Shown in pieces: positions 33,801 through 46,189 of a stretch of DNA of 64,000 bases. The translations under genes and the position numbers were made by a program. How positions within the stretch are numbered: the first letter of the stretch is position 1; each line of letters opens with the position of its first letter. Source of the stretch: Norana najaformis (lineage: Eukaryota > Annelida > Clitellata > Crassiclitellata > Hormogastridae). The stretch lies in contig OZ029925.1 in NCBI GenBank assembly GCA_964023275.1, forward strand, positions 7,683,913 through 7,747,912, given 5' to 3'. Below the pieces are notes generated by a model. It was given only the letters and a program-made list of their open reading frames with translations, was not told the origin of the DNA and searched no databases.

Positions 33801-34022
33801 CCGATGATGATGATGATGAGTTCTCTGCCCCAAGGCAGGTCCACTGGCTTTATGCCACCCGGGTATGAGATGAGTGAGGTGGTTTCCCGTTGTCTTCCTC
33901 ACGGACAATTATGGGTGAGCAATATGTCCAAGGTCGTTACGCAGTGGCTTGAGGTAGATCCAAACCCACGACCCTCCGGTTACGAGACACAGACCATACC
34001 ACTACACCACGGTTTCCTATAC
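33766..34022 (-). mobile_element. SINE family D with tRNA-like head and (ATC)n tail
   Basis: On minus, CCGTGGTGTAGTGGTATGGT (A-box-like) and GGTCGTGGGTTTGGATC (B-box-like) begin the element. The body includes CCAAGGTCGTTAC-type sequence in reverse, CTCACTCATCTCATACCC and AAGCCAGTGGACCTGCCTTG, and it ends GGGGCAGAGAACTC followed by (ATC)n at 33,768-33,818. The short methionine-rich frame on plus is not a gene. Confidence 0.75.
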
Positions 34023-34063
34023 CCTTTATAAACTCATATTATTGTGGTGGTCTTTTTGCAAGG

Positions 34064-34135
34064 GTGCACGATAGTCTAGCGCTTAGAGTACTGAACTGTC
34101 AAACCTAAGGGTCGGAGGTCGAATCAACTAGACAA
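34064..34135 (+). mobile_element. tRNA-like SINE head fragment
   Basis: ATAGTCTAGCGCTTAGAGTA (A-box-like), then GGGTCGGAGGTCGAATC (B-box-like). No recognisable body follows. Confidence 0.45.
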
Positions 34136-34265
34136 TTTATATTAGAACATCAGTGTATGCATATGCACTTTCAAAAGTATCTGGTAACCGAACACGGACT
34201 TTCTATATGCTATGTACAGTCAACCCATAGTCTGCCCGATTTCTACTTCAGTCGCTTCGTGCTAC

Positions 34266-34572
34266 ACGGTGGTCTATCGGTCTATCTATAAGCGTTTGGT
34301 CAATGATCATGAGATTGTGGGTTCGACTGACTTCGTGTAACGACCCTGGGCAAGTTGTTTGCACACACGTGCCTCCTCTGTCACCAAGCAGTATGATTTG
34401 GTATCGATGTAAGCTAGGAAGTAAACTTCAAGTCTTGCGATGCATTAGACCCGTGTCCAGCACTTATAGGGATTAGTCCACTGGGTGCTGAAGGACCGAG
34501 GTGAAGGAAGCTAGCGCCTCCCCTATATTTACGTTCCTCTTAGGATATTGGAGCTTGACTTCACTTTTATAG
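34266..34572 (+). mobile_element. SINE family E, longer copy
   Basis: Starts GGTGGTCTATCGGTCTATC and GAGATTGTGGGTTCGACTGA (B-box-like), then the body shared with 1,420-1,640: AAGTTGTTTGCACACACGTG, TCTGTCACCAAGCAG, GTGTCCAGCACTTATAGGG, TAGCGCCTCCCC and GGAGCTTGACTTC. Confidence 0.7.
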
Positions 34573-34639
34573 AATATCGTTTAACCAAAAAGATTACAGT
34601 TGACAGAAGTTTATTTGGAATAAATGAGCGATTATGTAC

Positions 34640-34860
34640 CTTACTTTAGCTCAAGTTTCCTTATCTCACCTTATGCTTTCTTTACTTTACTTACTTTAAT
34701 TATCATTTCTTAACATTCACTACCTCACCTTGTCTTACCTTATCTTAAGTAACCTTACATTTTCTTACTTGCTTTTATTTCACTTGCCTTACCTTACATT
34801 GCCATAACTTTCCTTTTCCTACCTTACCTAACCTTAACTTAGCAAAACTACGAAGCTTCT
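34640..34860. repeat. Degenerate (CTTAC)n pentamer tract
   Basis: CCTTA/CTTAC pentamers with many substitutions, as at 16.7 kb. Confidence 0.75.
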
Positions 34861-35144
34861 ATAGTGTGGTAATAAAATTTACTGTTTTCCATCTCCATTT
34901 CCATTTAAAATACTTTTTACTTAGCGCGTTGGTTGAATGTAGGCTATAGTTCTAATCTTCGAATTAATAACAGCTTCCGTTCAATTGCTACTAACAAAGA
35001 AGTCCATGTGAGAAAGAATTAAATACACGTCGCAAGAAAACGAGGCGAAGCTACTTTGTATACATATTACATTGATACAAATTAAACACGCATAGACAAC
35101 GGACAACGGTTGCACGAGTCGGGAGAATGTAGAACAACGACGCA

Positions 35145-35370
35145 AGCATTGTTGTCGACAGTTCCCGCAAACGGCTAATTGTTACCTGTCGCCGTAATCA
35201 TCGATAATTGGTCGCTGATTTATTAGGCTGAATTCTATGCCGCCCGCTGGAATACGGACCCCCCCTACATTAGCGCCGGGTACGGGTACTGCCGCCGATG
35301 TAGTGTGAAATCGGTTCCCGAGCGAAAACGGTCCCGACTCCGCCCACTTTTATTTAGTCAAGCACACGAC
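35145..35370. promoter_or_regulatory. GC-richer unique island in EMX intron 2, possible enhancer
   Basis: Non-repetitive with clustered homeodomain-like cores (GGCTAATTGTTACC, ATCGATAATTGG) and GC-rich segments (GCGCCGGGTACGGG, GACTCCGCCCAC). It stands out from the AT-rich flanks. Enhancer function is inference only. Confidence 0.25.
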
Positions 35371-35921
35371 ACAGTGAAGCGAATTTTAAAGTATTCTGTT
35401 GTCTTGATAGCAACATTTAATGCAAAACAATATTCAGTTGATGGGAAAATAGAAGCCTAAGTATTCACCCAATTAGTCTGTACTTATGCAGTCGTACTTA
35501 GGACAAAACACACTGTTTTGACGAGCGAAGCGAGAACAGTCTGTTACTGACGTCATCGGTCACATGAACCAATCACAATATTTTTCGGAACTCCCTTCGC
35601 CACGGTACCGATCTCGCAATGGACGCCACTTAGGTTCCCAACTGCATCGGCTTCGGTTGATGAAGGAGTCCAGAACGAGAGAGATTTAAACGACGAGAAA
35701 TAGAGTCCCGTTTATAAGTCGCAATTTCGAAAACAATTATTGGTCTCACGGTGCAAGTCTATAGGATAAATCATCGCTCTGCTTATAGATCTATATTCAA
35801 ATAATAGACGCGCATAGGATTAGGCCTATAGATTCTCATAATAATGGAGAAGACTTGTGTTTATAATTACACACTTTCAGATACGGGAAACGTAAACAAT
35901 TACAATATCTATTCAGATAAT

Positions 35922-36038
<117 letters not shown>

Positions 36039-36263
36039 GATAACTGATATGCAATTAAGCTCGCTTAGTACTTATGTAGTGTTTGAATGCATATAAAAGG
36101 TAAAAGGGGTAAAGGTAAAGGTAAAACTTGTTTACACGTCTCTAAGGAAACTGCTCAGAAGTTTTGCTGGTCCTGAAGTCAAAGAATCTTGCGGCTAACG
36201 ACCTCAACAATTCAACAACAGGAACCTCTTTAATCTCCTAACTTATACGTACACCGCACCCTC

Positions 36264-36457
<194 letters not shown>

Positions 36458-38814
36458 GCGGGATTTGGGATCCATTTTAAGTTGCCCCTTATGGCGAGGA
36501 CCGCGTTAAACGAAATGGTATTTTGCGACCATGTGCATTGATTTCAAATGGAGCATTGCACCAGTATAATAGTTTAAAATAATAAAATAATATAATAACA
36601 TGAAATAATTTTTTCAGAGCTCTTAAAACAAGCTACATAAACAATCAAAATATCGTGTAGTACCCCGCAGTATAATGCGCGGTACTTACAGGCATATTTT
36701 AAGTACCTTGCGTTGTTTCCAGTAACCCATCCTTTCGGAAAATAAGTTTACTTTAAAGTATATTAAACTCTCTACCGTATATAAGGTGTTTAAAACTCCG
36801 ATTTTACGAAATTTATACACTTAAGTATAACAAATCAATTGTCAAACACGAAATTATACCTAATATACTCAAAAACATTCATTATAATAAAAATAACTTC
36901 AGCAATATTTTAATATACTAAAGTGTTTGACGACTCCATTAGAAGTCAAACCTGGATCCAAGGAGGAGGAGGAGGACATGGGCATAGAACAGAACGTTAG
37001 AACAGATGGAATGATGGAAGGAAGGACGGATCTTCAACCGATGGTTAGTGTAGGGAAAAAATGTCACATCAGACGGCGTGCGTCTTTGAAGTGCGAGGGT
37101 TGTCATCGGCGTGAGATTAAACCGAAGACTTTAAGGTCAGGTTTCGCTATATGACCGGAGGGTGACTATGTGATCAGGTTACCCTTCACCCGACAAGACC
37201 AGCTCTACCACCGCCATCATCAACCACAGCAGCAGCAGCAAGAGAAGAAGAAGAAAAGATGTTCTTAGCGAGATGGAGACTGGTTTGTTGACAGTTACTG
37301 CCCGGAATGCATTTTCCTTTCGCGTTTCATGCCAGCTAAGTTGACCCTCTGTTGCTATTACCCTCCGAACAGAAGCCATTTCGGACTTGGGACCCAGTCC
37401 TTTAAAACTATTCCCTGCGGGCATCATTGTCTTGTTTCAGCAGCAACGCAAGGATAACTGACCAACAGCACACCCCACCGTATCACGCATGCGTTTGAAG
37501 ATATGCCATGCTTGGAAACGATGTCTGAAAGCCCCAGACACTATAGGCCTACAATGTACAGCATATACATGAGCTGTGTAGAAAGTTAACCGTTTAAAAC
37601 CGGTGAAATCAATCAGAACAAAAGCATCGCAACTGTAGCTTGCAGTCAGACAGTTAGTGATTATCAAGCATAAGAAACAAACGCCTGGTTATAGGCCACA
37701 GAATTTGTGTTGTATTTCAAGACAGCACACCGTGTCTATATAAACCTGTGACCACACCGCCTTTAGGAATGCGCATATAGGACAGCAAATGACTTTTAAT
37801 GTAACGTTAAGAGATCTAAATTGGTTAATTGATCCAAGACTCCGATCCCCTTAACAACCGAACGCCTCAAAGCAGTTGAACCAATTACGACCCAAACAGT
37901 GATTAATGTTGACGTCGGTTCCTTAGACACCGAGACATTTAATCTCCCGCCAATACTAACCAGCAGACTATTTACAAGCAACAGGTGCCCCTGTTTTATA
38001 TAATATGCGCATACATAAATACATACATATATATACAATTATACTGTTAGCTCGTGCATTAGGAGAGCTTTACGCAAAGCGAGGGTTTTAACGGGTTTCT
38101 GAGAGCCAAGATGTATGCAGGGAGCCCATTTTTCAGGCGATAAACGCCGATAAACTCTGATCCGGGAAATTATTGACATTAATAGGGATTATATTTAAGG
38201 AATTTAGACGTGTATATATAAAAATTCTTATAATCTCTGTCGGGATATCCGTATAAATTCAGATAATACAGTTGATCAACCAAGACGTTTTGAAATAAAT
38301 CAGCCGCATGCAATAAGACAGATCGCTTTCAAGAGAATAATTCCATGTGAACAAAATTAACTTTATCAAAACATCAGGTTGCAAAGGAAATAGCAATCTA
38401 TTAGCGTCGAACCTAAAATTAACGCATATAAAAATATCTGTGTAACATATAAAATATACATTAGCATTCAGATATACAGATTAACACTCAGGCATATATA
38501 AGCAGTTATGCATAGGTTATATATATATGTGTGAGTAATATAATATAAGCTGATATGAAATCTATATGCTTAGACTATATAATTGTGGTATCTGTGAGAA
38601 ACCCTTGATATTGGTCATGCTTCAGAGAATCAACTGCTTCTTATCGAACCAGGTGTTAAGTTACACTTACAGCGTTAAATTTCGCATAATTCGCACCGTT
38701 TACACGCAGCTTGCATTGAATTAAGACAAAAATGAGATGTAATGTTGTATTGAAAATTCTACAGATGCCATTTCGAAAAACCAGGCATGATGTTTGTATG
38801 AATATATGTACGCA

Positions 38815-39120
38815 AGTCTCTGTTTCTGTTTGCTGTCTCTGCCACTTTCTCTGTGTCTCTGTCTTTCTCTGTGTCTGTCCTCTTCTTTGTATCCGTCTAC
38901 GTCTCTGTCTCTTCCTGGGTATCTGTCTTTTCCTGTGACTCTGTATATCCTTCTCTCTGTCTTTGTCGCTGTCTCTGTCTCTGCCTGTGTCTCCGTCTCC
39001 TTCTCTTTCTCCTCTGTCTCCGTCTCTTCCGGTATCTCTGTCTTTGTGTCTTCCTGTATCTCCGTCTGTGTCTCTGCCTGTATCTCTGCATCCGTCTCTA
39101 TCGCTGCCTCTGTCTCTGCT
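38815..39120. repeat. Degenerate (TCTCTG/TCTGTC)n pyrimidine-rich tract
   Basis: Hexamer-like TCTCTG, TCTGTC and TCCTCT repeats over about 300 bp. Ser/Leu/Cys frames on plus and Arg/Gln/Asp frames on minus are spurious. Confidence 0.85.
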
Positions 39121-39334
39121 AGTCATTTTCTGCTGCTCTTCATGGCCGGAACTAAACCGTGGCTATATGAGAAACCTTTGTCACCTTTGCCGATACTTTA
39201 GTGCATATTTATTCATGCGATTCATTGTCTATCACCTTCAATTTACCAGTAACGAAATGCACATTTTGCATTTTTAAAGGCGTGTCCATGAACTCCAAAG
39301 TGGCTTCCGCATCACAGAATTTCTTATATCCTGC

Positions 39335-39636
39335 ACTAAGGGTAATATTGTGCACTATGAAATACTACAGTATGTAACTACAATACATATACAAGTTTGT
39401 TCTGTAAGAGGCGCTATCTAAATTGACAAATACAAAACTATACAGTATTATGCCGACTAAACGCTCGCAGAATTCCTAACTTCTCCACTAAGGGTAATAC
39501 TATACAGTATGAAATACTACAGTATGTTAATATACAATACGTGTACGCATTTGTTCTGTAAGAGGCACTATCTAAATTGACAAATAAATAACTAAATATA
39601 CAATAATATGCCGATGAAACGCTCGCAAAACTCTAC
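39335..39636 (+). repeat. 152-bp tandem duplication
   Basis: Copies from 39,335 and 39,487 share ACTAAGGGTAATA, TATGAAATACTACAGTATGT, TTTGTTCTGTAAGAGGCRCT, ATCTAAATTGACAAATA and AAACGCTCGCARAA in order. Each carries a GGCGCTATCTAAAT SINE-like tail, so the unit may include an old SINE end. Confidence 0.9.
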
Positions 39637-40394
39637 AACGCGGACCAACTTGACATTGCGCCAGTGACGATGTAACGCGTTGCATCCTAATTTCCAGCTG
39701 TCAATGTTGCTGTCCTGTAAACCCCAAACTGGCGTCTTGCACTCGCACGCCGTGTCAACGTCCATCTTTGCAAAACGTTTTATCTGTGCGATAAATTTTA
39801 CGTAATCAGAACTGCACTTTATGACTCGGAGTAGGACAATAAACTCCACTCGGAACGAAATAAATCGCACGCAATGCAGTAACGTGAATAAACCGACTTA
39901 CGCTATAAAAATGATAATCACTTAACTGTTGAGAAGTGAATGAATGCGTTTAGGAGGAGGACGCACAAAGTTTGCAGTAAAATCAAGACGAACAAAACGC
40001 AGGCCATGGAACGACTTCGTGGGTACGAAGTGTCCGGTCACACCAAGACGTCTCCATAATCAGCAACCAACGGATATAGAACCAACACATACATGTAGAC
40101 TGTTATATATATGCATATATATATGTATGAAGAGTGATTTGGAGTGAAGTTGTTTATAAGCAGAATGATAGTATCGAAGCCTTCGTGTTTCAATAGTTGT
40201 CTAAATGACATTAAGCACTGTATAGGCTCATAGAGACGGGTGCAATAAATTAGAAACCAAACCATATATATATATATATATATTGGTATGTGTATTGCAT
40301 GTATGTATATACATAAAGTGGTATATATATGGACAGCACTTGACTGTTCTTATAATTGGTTTGCGAGCGGATAAGTGTCGAGGAACAGTTCGAA

Positions 40395-40700
40395 AATTGA
40401 AACCGGATTCGCGCGTTTTGCCTCAGGCGTTTGTTAGATGCCGCCTCGGAGTGTGTGTTGGTTGGTATGCTAGTGCCTCCGCCGTCGCCGCTGCTGCTGC
40501 TGCTGCTGGCGGTGATGGTGCTGGTCCTAGATGCTGCTAAGCGGGACGGTTCACGCCTTTGGCGGCAGCAGCCCCGCAGTTAGTTGGCGCTGGACAATAT
40601 CTGCGCAACTTCAGCACCAGCGCCGCTCTTGGAGAGACTGCAGAACCGAAGGCATATCGACGCCGGCCGTGGCACATTAGCACACGCATAGCCAACGGCG
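40395..40700. other. GC-rich unique island with (CTG)n in EMX intron 2
   Basis: CpG-rich, with a GCTGCTGCTGCTGCTGCTGG run at about 40,488-40,510. An Ala-rich frame opens on plus but has no start, splice or homology support. It may be regulatory; exon status is not supported. Confidence 0.35.
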
Positions 40701-40854
40701 TTTTTATCTGATATGATATTTTATTATTATTTTAAGCTTTATTATTATTATTATATAAATAGACGAATCTGTTCCTGATTCGGTTGTTTTTTATGCCCAT
40801 CTGTATCGTAAATTGTATTGCTGTGTTGTCGCTAATGTGTCCCAGATTTTGTCT

Positions 40855-41053
40855 CTCTGTCTATCTGCCTGATTGTCTGTCTGTCTGTCTGCCTGTCTGT
40901 CTATCTGTCTGATTGTCTGTCTGTCTGTCTGTCTGTCTGGTTGTCTGTCTGTCTGTCTATCTGTCTGATTGTCTGTCTGTCTGTTTGTCTGTCTGTCTGC
41001 CTGTCTGTCTGTTTGTCTGTTTGTCTGTCTGTCTGCCTGTCTGTATGTCTGTA

Positions 41054-41084
<31 letters not shown>

Positions 41085-41085
41085 G
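40855..41085. repeat. (CTGT)n microsatellite, about 230 bp
   Basis: CTGT tetramers with CTGC, CTAT and TTGT variants. Ser/Val/Cys/Leu frames are spurious. Confidence 0.97.
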
Positions 41086-42039
41086 TACCTCTCTAACGAT
41101 ATATATTTCTCTGTCTGTCTGCATGCTGCCTTTCAGCGTGTTAATTTAAGTATTAGTATCGTTTTTGTGCGCCTTGATGTATGTCTCTTGTATCTGTGTG
41201 ATCTTTATGTACCTGTCTGGCTGCCTGCCTGTCTGTCTGTCTGTCCGCTTGAGTGCTTAGCTGTCTGTCTGTTCGACATCTATTCCAGTCTTTGAAGTCT
41301 TAATCTGTCTCTCTGCCTCTCCTTCGTGTCATTCGCCCCAGGCCTCAACTAAAATACATCTCATATTTTATTGGAAATTATGGTTTAATTTCTCATTAGC
41401 CTGAAAAGCTTTATTTAAAAAATGAGCGAAATAATAACAGCCGATTACAAGTGCCATGAATAAAATAGTTTTTCTAAACCACCAGCAATAGTTTTAAAGA
41501 GGTCATTAATAACTTACAGATTATAATAACAGCGCATTTAAAGACATTAATAAATATTTCTTTGGCACATAAAGTAAATTTATGCACAAACAGTATCATA
41601 CGCAATGCATTTTCTTAGTAGTAGGACCAGAAGTTTAACGAAATTTTATGGAATCAATGGTCGCTGACTTCTGCACAAATGTTCTTTGAAAAATGTTCTG
41701 TTTTTAATAGTTCGGCTTATAGACAACATTAAATAAAGTCACAATTAAACAAACCATTAAATTTTCAACTTAACTGCAACATATACAACGATATACGTTG
41801 TTATCAGAAAGCGTGTAGAGTCAGAGAATGCCAGCAGCGCACTTGTTTATATATAGCGTTTAATAATACATTACAACATAGGGAAAGTAATAGTAATGGA
41901 TGACAAATGCGAATAAATACATTATCTTACTCTTGAAAAGGGTGCATACAGTTAATTTCTAATCATACCAGATACTAGTGTTCCTTCAACGCCTGTAGCA
42001 AGACTGTTTGTGGCTTATTTAATCAAACAGTGACCTTGT

Positions 42040-42110
42040 GGGAGCGCATGTGGAGTTTATTCTCCAAGAGGCGCTTTATAAATCTTAAATTACAATTACA
42101 ACTACCACTG
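42040..42110 (+). mobile_element. SINE family I tail
   Basis: GGAGTTTATTCTCCAAGAGG, CGCTTTATAAATCTTAAATT, then ACAATTACAAC. The same terminus in reverse orientation lies at 63,785-63,880. Confidence 0.65.
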
Positions 42111-42780
42111 CCACTGTGTTTGTGTGTGTGTTTTCGAAGGCTGTGTGTGTATGTTTGCATGAGTTTATATGTAAGCGTGTGCGTGTGTTTCTATGTATGC
42201 GTGGTATGTATAGGTGCGCATGCGTTCCTTACATATATGTAAAACCATCATGAGACATTGTTTCATGTGAGCAAATATATATAAAGCCTTTGTATATATG
42301 TCAATAGACATATTATACATATATAAGTGTATATATATATATTCATTTATATAGGTTTATATGTGTGTATATATATAACCAGGCTTTATGTTCCACACAT
42401 GAATAGAAGCTGTCTTCTTTAGGCCAATTAGGTCCACTTAAGGGTATTGTCGGTTGATTGCATGGACTGCCCAAACAAAACATATTACTATAGGTGGCTT
42501 TAACAAATTTCAGGGGAAATCGCTGAATTATTAGGATAAACACCGGACACAATGTCGAGAACAGTTGAGGCGAAACGTGGCAACGCGAGGCTGTCTTTTG
42601 TGTGTGATCCTGAGACTCGCAATCGATGACCGGACTTGCAATTAAAGCAGCGCTTCAAGTCTTAATTAAGCGACCAAGTCCATGTGTTATTGTGTGGCGC
42701 GTTTGCGGTTGCTGCGTCTAATCGGATGGCTGATGACACGCTTGCCCGATCACGCACGGTAAACTGTGGTTGGTCAACGA

Positions 42781-43092
42781 TGTTTTGTATGTGTCTCTCG
42801 CTGTCTGTGTATGTCTCTCGCTGTCTGTGTGTGTCTCTCGCTGTCTGTGTATGTGTCTCTCGCTGTCTGTGTATGTCTTTCGCTGTCTGTGTGTCTCTCG
42901 CTGTCTGTGTATGTCTCTCGCTGTATGTGTGTGTCTCTCGCTGTCTGTGTATGTGTCTCTCGCTGTCTGTGTATGTCTTTCGCTGTCTGTGTGTCTCTCG
43001 CTGTCTGTGTATGTCTCTCGCTGTCTGTGTGTGTCTCTCGCTGTCTGTGTATGTCTCTCGTTGTCTGTGTATGTCTCTCGCTGTCACTGTAT
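42781..43092. repeat. Minisatellite, 20-24-bp unit
   Basis: About 15 copies of TCTCTCGCTGTCTGTGTATG with length variants. All six frames are mostly open and give Ser/Val/Cys/Leu or Thr/Arg/Gln/Asp text. Confidence 0.97.
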
Positions 43093-43204
43093 GCCTTTTG
43101 CTGTGTGGGCATGCAGTGACAGCGATTGTCTGTAACTATACGTCCGTCTGTGTCTCTGTTTTACTTGCTTTATATCAATCTGTCTGTTTGTCTGTAGCTG
43201 TTTT

Positions 43205-43485
43205 TACATGTCTGTCTCACTTTCTCTCTCTTTCTCTCTTTCTCTGTCGATGTCTCTTTGGGTCTCTCTGTATCTAGATCTGTCTGTTTGTCTGCCTGCT
43301 AGCCTGCCTGCCTGCTTGCCTGCCTGCCTGCCAGCCCGTCTGTCTGTCTGTCTGTCAGTCTGTCTGTCAGTCTGTCTGTCTGTCTGTCAGTCTGTCTGTC
43401 TGTCAGTCTGTCTGTCTGTCAGTCTGTCTGTCTGTCTGTCTGTCTGTCAGTCTGTCTGTCTGTCAGTCTGTCTGTCTGTTCACCT
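43205..43485. repeat. (CT)n and (CTGT/CAGT)n microsatellite
   Basis: Pyrimidine-rich lead, CTGC tetramers (43,290-43,335), then CTGT runs punctuated by CAGT every 12-20 bp. Confidence 0.97.
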
Positions 43486-43744
43486 CGGCATAAATCCCTG
43501 TAAGTGAGAGCAAATACAATTTGGCGTTAAGTCAGCTCTGCGGCCAACTCACAATTTCCGCCGAGTGGTTCAGTGGGAGGAGCGTTCATCCGTCGCGCGC
43601 GACGCTTGGTAACCGGAGAGGTAAGGTAATTCGGAGGACATCCGCAGACGCACCTTTCGCTGATCAATCAATCGCAGTCTACTCTTACCTAGAACGGTGC
43701 TGACTATCGCACCAGATGCGGTAAGGATCCATATAGTCTTTGCT

Positions 43745-44005
43745 ATTGTCGTCATCATCATCTTCATTATCATCATCTTCTTCATCGTCATCATCATCAT
43801 CATCGACATCGTCATCATCACTCTTTCAGCATTTATTAAGCGCCACTATCTACTTACTAAGCATTAATCGATGGCGCTGAGCAGTTGTGAGTGAAAGACT
43901 TGCTGAATGTCCTTACACAGTAGCAGTCTTATAGGAGGAGGCTCGAACCCATATTCTCCGCGTTACTAGCCGAGCGCTCTGACTAATCGGCTACCATGCC
44001 CCACA
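43745..44005 (-). mobile_element. SINE family F, tRNA-headed, with (ATG)n tail
   Basis: On minus it starts GTGGGGCATGGTAGCCGATT (A-box region), AGTCAGAGCGCTCGGC and ATATGGGTTCGAGCCTCC (B-box). The body contains AAGTCTTTCACTCACAACTG and CTCAGCGCCATCGATTAATG. It ends TAGTGGCGCTTAATAAATGC and then TGATGATGACGATG repeats. A partial plus-strand copy lies at 50,195-50,275. Confidence 0.8.
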
Positions 44006-44234
44006 ATCATCACGAACAACAACTGATGCCGATACAGTATTACTGCACTGCTTACACTTGTAGTGTCTAGTATTCAGCGTTCAGTATAAGCTTTTCACAT
44101 GTTTGTTCGAAGACTATCAGACATTGGAAGAGGAATGTTCGGGCGTTTGAACTCTGTACCTCAAAAATACCGGGGCTTCGATCTGTCACTTCCGTTCATT
44201 GTATGGATCAACGCGCATGCGCTCCATTTATGCT

Positions 44235-44335
44235 TTAGTTTCATTGTCATAGCGGCGCTGTTCAAGTTCTAAGATTAAATTAGATAAAATTGCATTGGAC
44301 TGAATTAAACTGGATAATATTAGGCGATAGCCTCG
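44235..44335 (+). mobile_element. SINE family H-like tail fragment
   Basis: TTGTCATAGCGGCGCTGTTC then degenerate TTAAATTAGATAAAATTG pentamers. Confidence 0.45.
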
Positions 44336-44854
44336 ATGTAGTATCACTCGGCCTGGTAGTAGTAGTAATTTCCAATGTTTAACGACCTCTTATGGCATCA
44401 AAGGCCGTTGACGTCGCCCTCCTCCTTTATCCAGGCTTGGGACTGGCACTACTCGAGGACGGTAGTGGCGGAGTTCCTCGGCCGCTCTGCAAGCCTGTTC
44501 GGTTATACTAACGGTGAAGCCGATTCTTACCGCACCTATTGCGATTATCTCGTCCCGTTCGGTAAAGGTGCTCAGGTAAATAAGGTGTGCTAGCAGCTGG
44601 CTGTCGACCGGGACTTTAATTACGGGTGCATCTTCGGACAGGTGCGCGTTAGTCGCCGCCTCTGTGCTTGTGTGTGTTGGTGCTCATCGCTTGTCGCCCG
44701 CCCTCCACGTGTCCAGGAATACGCGATGAGGCTTTGGCAACGGATTTTATTAAATGCCGGATAAGCCCAGAAAAATGGACTGAAAACCTAACGTATTTAG
44801 ACATGGTCTGTGACAGCTTGGGTCGAGAAGAGGACAGGAAAAGAGAGGAGAGGA

Positions 44855-45245
44855 AAGGAGAGCAGAGGAGAGCAGAGCAGAGCAGAGGACAGGACAGGAC
44901 AGAGGACAGGACAGGAGAGGACAGAGGACAGGACAGGACAGAGGACAGGATAGGACAGAGGACAGGAGAAGACAGGACAGGACAGGAGGACAGGACAGGA
45001 CAGGAGAAGACAGGACAGGACAGGACAGGACAGGAGAAGACATGACAAGACAGGACAGGATAGGAGAAGACAGGACAGGAGAGGAGAAGACAGGACAGGA
45101 CAGGACAGGAGGACAGGACAGGACAGGACAGCAGAGCAGAGCAGAGCAAAGAAAAGGAAAGGAAAGGAAAGGAAAGGAAAAAAGAGGAGGACATGATAGG
45201 ACAACACAGGCCAGGAGAGTAGAGCAGAGCAGAGAAGATCACAGA
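44855..45245. repeat. (AGGAC)n purine-rich satellite
   Basis: GGACA pentamers with GAAGA and AGCAG variants over about 390 bp, almost pure purine plus C on plus. Open in several frames, no gene. Confidence 0.97.
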
Positions 45246-45479
45246 AAAGACGAGGAGATTTAAGTTGCAAAGGAAACATGCTAAAGAGTCTCAATTAAGC
45301 AGTCCAAATACACACACACATATACTTGCTTATATATACATACACATACATGCATACATATACACAAAAGGTAGCTAAAGGAAAATCGCTTAAACCGCCG
45401 TATCAGAGCTTGCATCCTCCAATTACCGTATCACTCAGTCGATCACGCCCAGCAGTCATTTTTCACGATCCGCTTAAAG

Positions 45480-45790
45480 ACCCCGAAGAAAAGAGGAAGT
45501 CTAGGAGGACGCACGAGGAGAAGGAGGAGTAAGAGGAGAAGAGAAGGAGAAGGAGGAGGAGGAGGAGCACAGCGATGAGGAACCGGAGCAGGACGAAGTG
45601 GTAGAGACAAAGGAGAGGTGGGTAGTAATGACGAGAAGGAGCAGGAGAAAGTGAGGGAGGAAAAGAAGCAGAGGGAGGAGGAAGAGGAGATGGAGGAAGA
45701 GGAATAGGAGGAGGGAAAGGCTAAGGTAGTGGAGGAGAAGGACAAGGTGGAGGAGGAGAAATAGGAGGAAATGGAGGAGGAGGAGTTAGA
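45480..45790. repeat. (AGG)n/(GAA)n purine tract
   Basis: GAGGAGGAG and GGAGAA triplets over about 300 bp, with the same strand asymmetry as the preceding AGGAC array. Confidence 0.9.
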
Positions 45791-45794
45791 GGGG

Positions 45795-46085
45795 TATCAG
45801 CCTTTTCAACTCCGGCGTCTGGGATCGGGGTTGGGGGTCTCTCGGCTGAGTGACAAATCGCTCCCTGGGGCAAGAAATCCAAGCTAGCCGTCAAGGCGAC
45901 GCCGACCGACCGGGTCCCTGGCCCACCTTCAAACGCCTCGTCTGGGCGCAGTTGGGGGGTAATGGACCCCGATGAACCTCTTGTTCGAGAAAATTAAATC
46001 GCCGCTGCCCTATTTGTTACGCTACTTGCCCGGCCCCAGCTAATTGGTCGCCCTACTTAGTAAGTATCGCTCTTGCGGCTAATAC
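45795..46085. promoter_or_regulatory. GC-rich unique island in EMX intron 2, possible conserved element
   Basis: A unique CpG-rich segment between two repeat arrays, with AATTAAATCGCC, AGCTAATTGGTCG and TTAATTA-like cores and an unusual GGGATCGGGGTTGGGG run. Short frames lack homology. A candidate cis-regulatory element; function is inference. Confidence 0.3.
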
Positions 46086-46189
46086 TCCCATAAGGCTTCA
46101 ATTGTCTTTAAGGACTTAGACATACTATGTAGGCTATGCATCTGGTCATTTATGGAGCGCATTCTTATAGAACCTCTCAAAGACAATTA

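Noticed and set aside
33768..34031. Methionine-rich 87-codon frame
   Set aside because: It starts in (ATG)n and continues through an antisense SINE-D.
40283..40540. Ala-rich frame in the EMX intron as a nested gene
   Set aside because: Driven by a CTG/GCC triplet run; no homology or splice support.
42662..43277. Open frames up to 197 codons on both strands
   Set aside because: Translations of a 20-24-bp minisatellite; open in nearly every frame.
44649..45294. Minus-strand frames up to 197 codons
   Set aside because: Translations of the AGGAC array.
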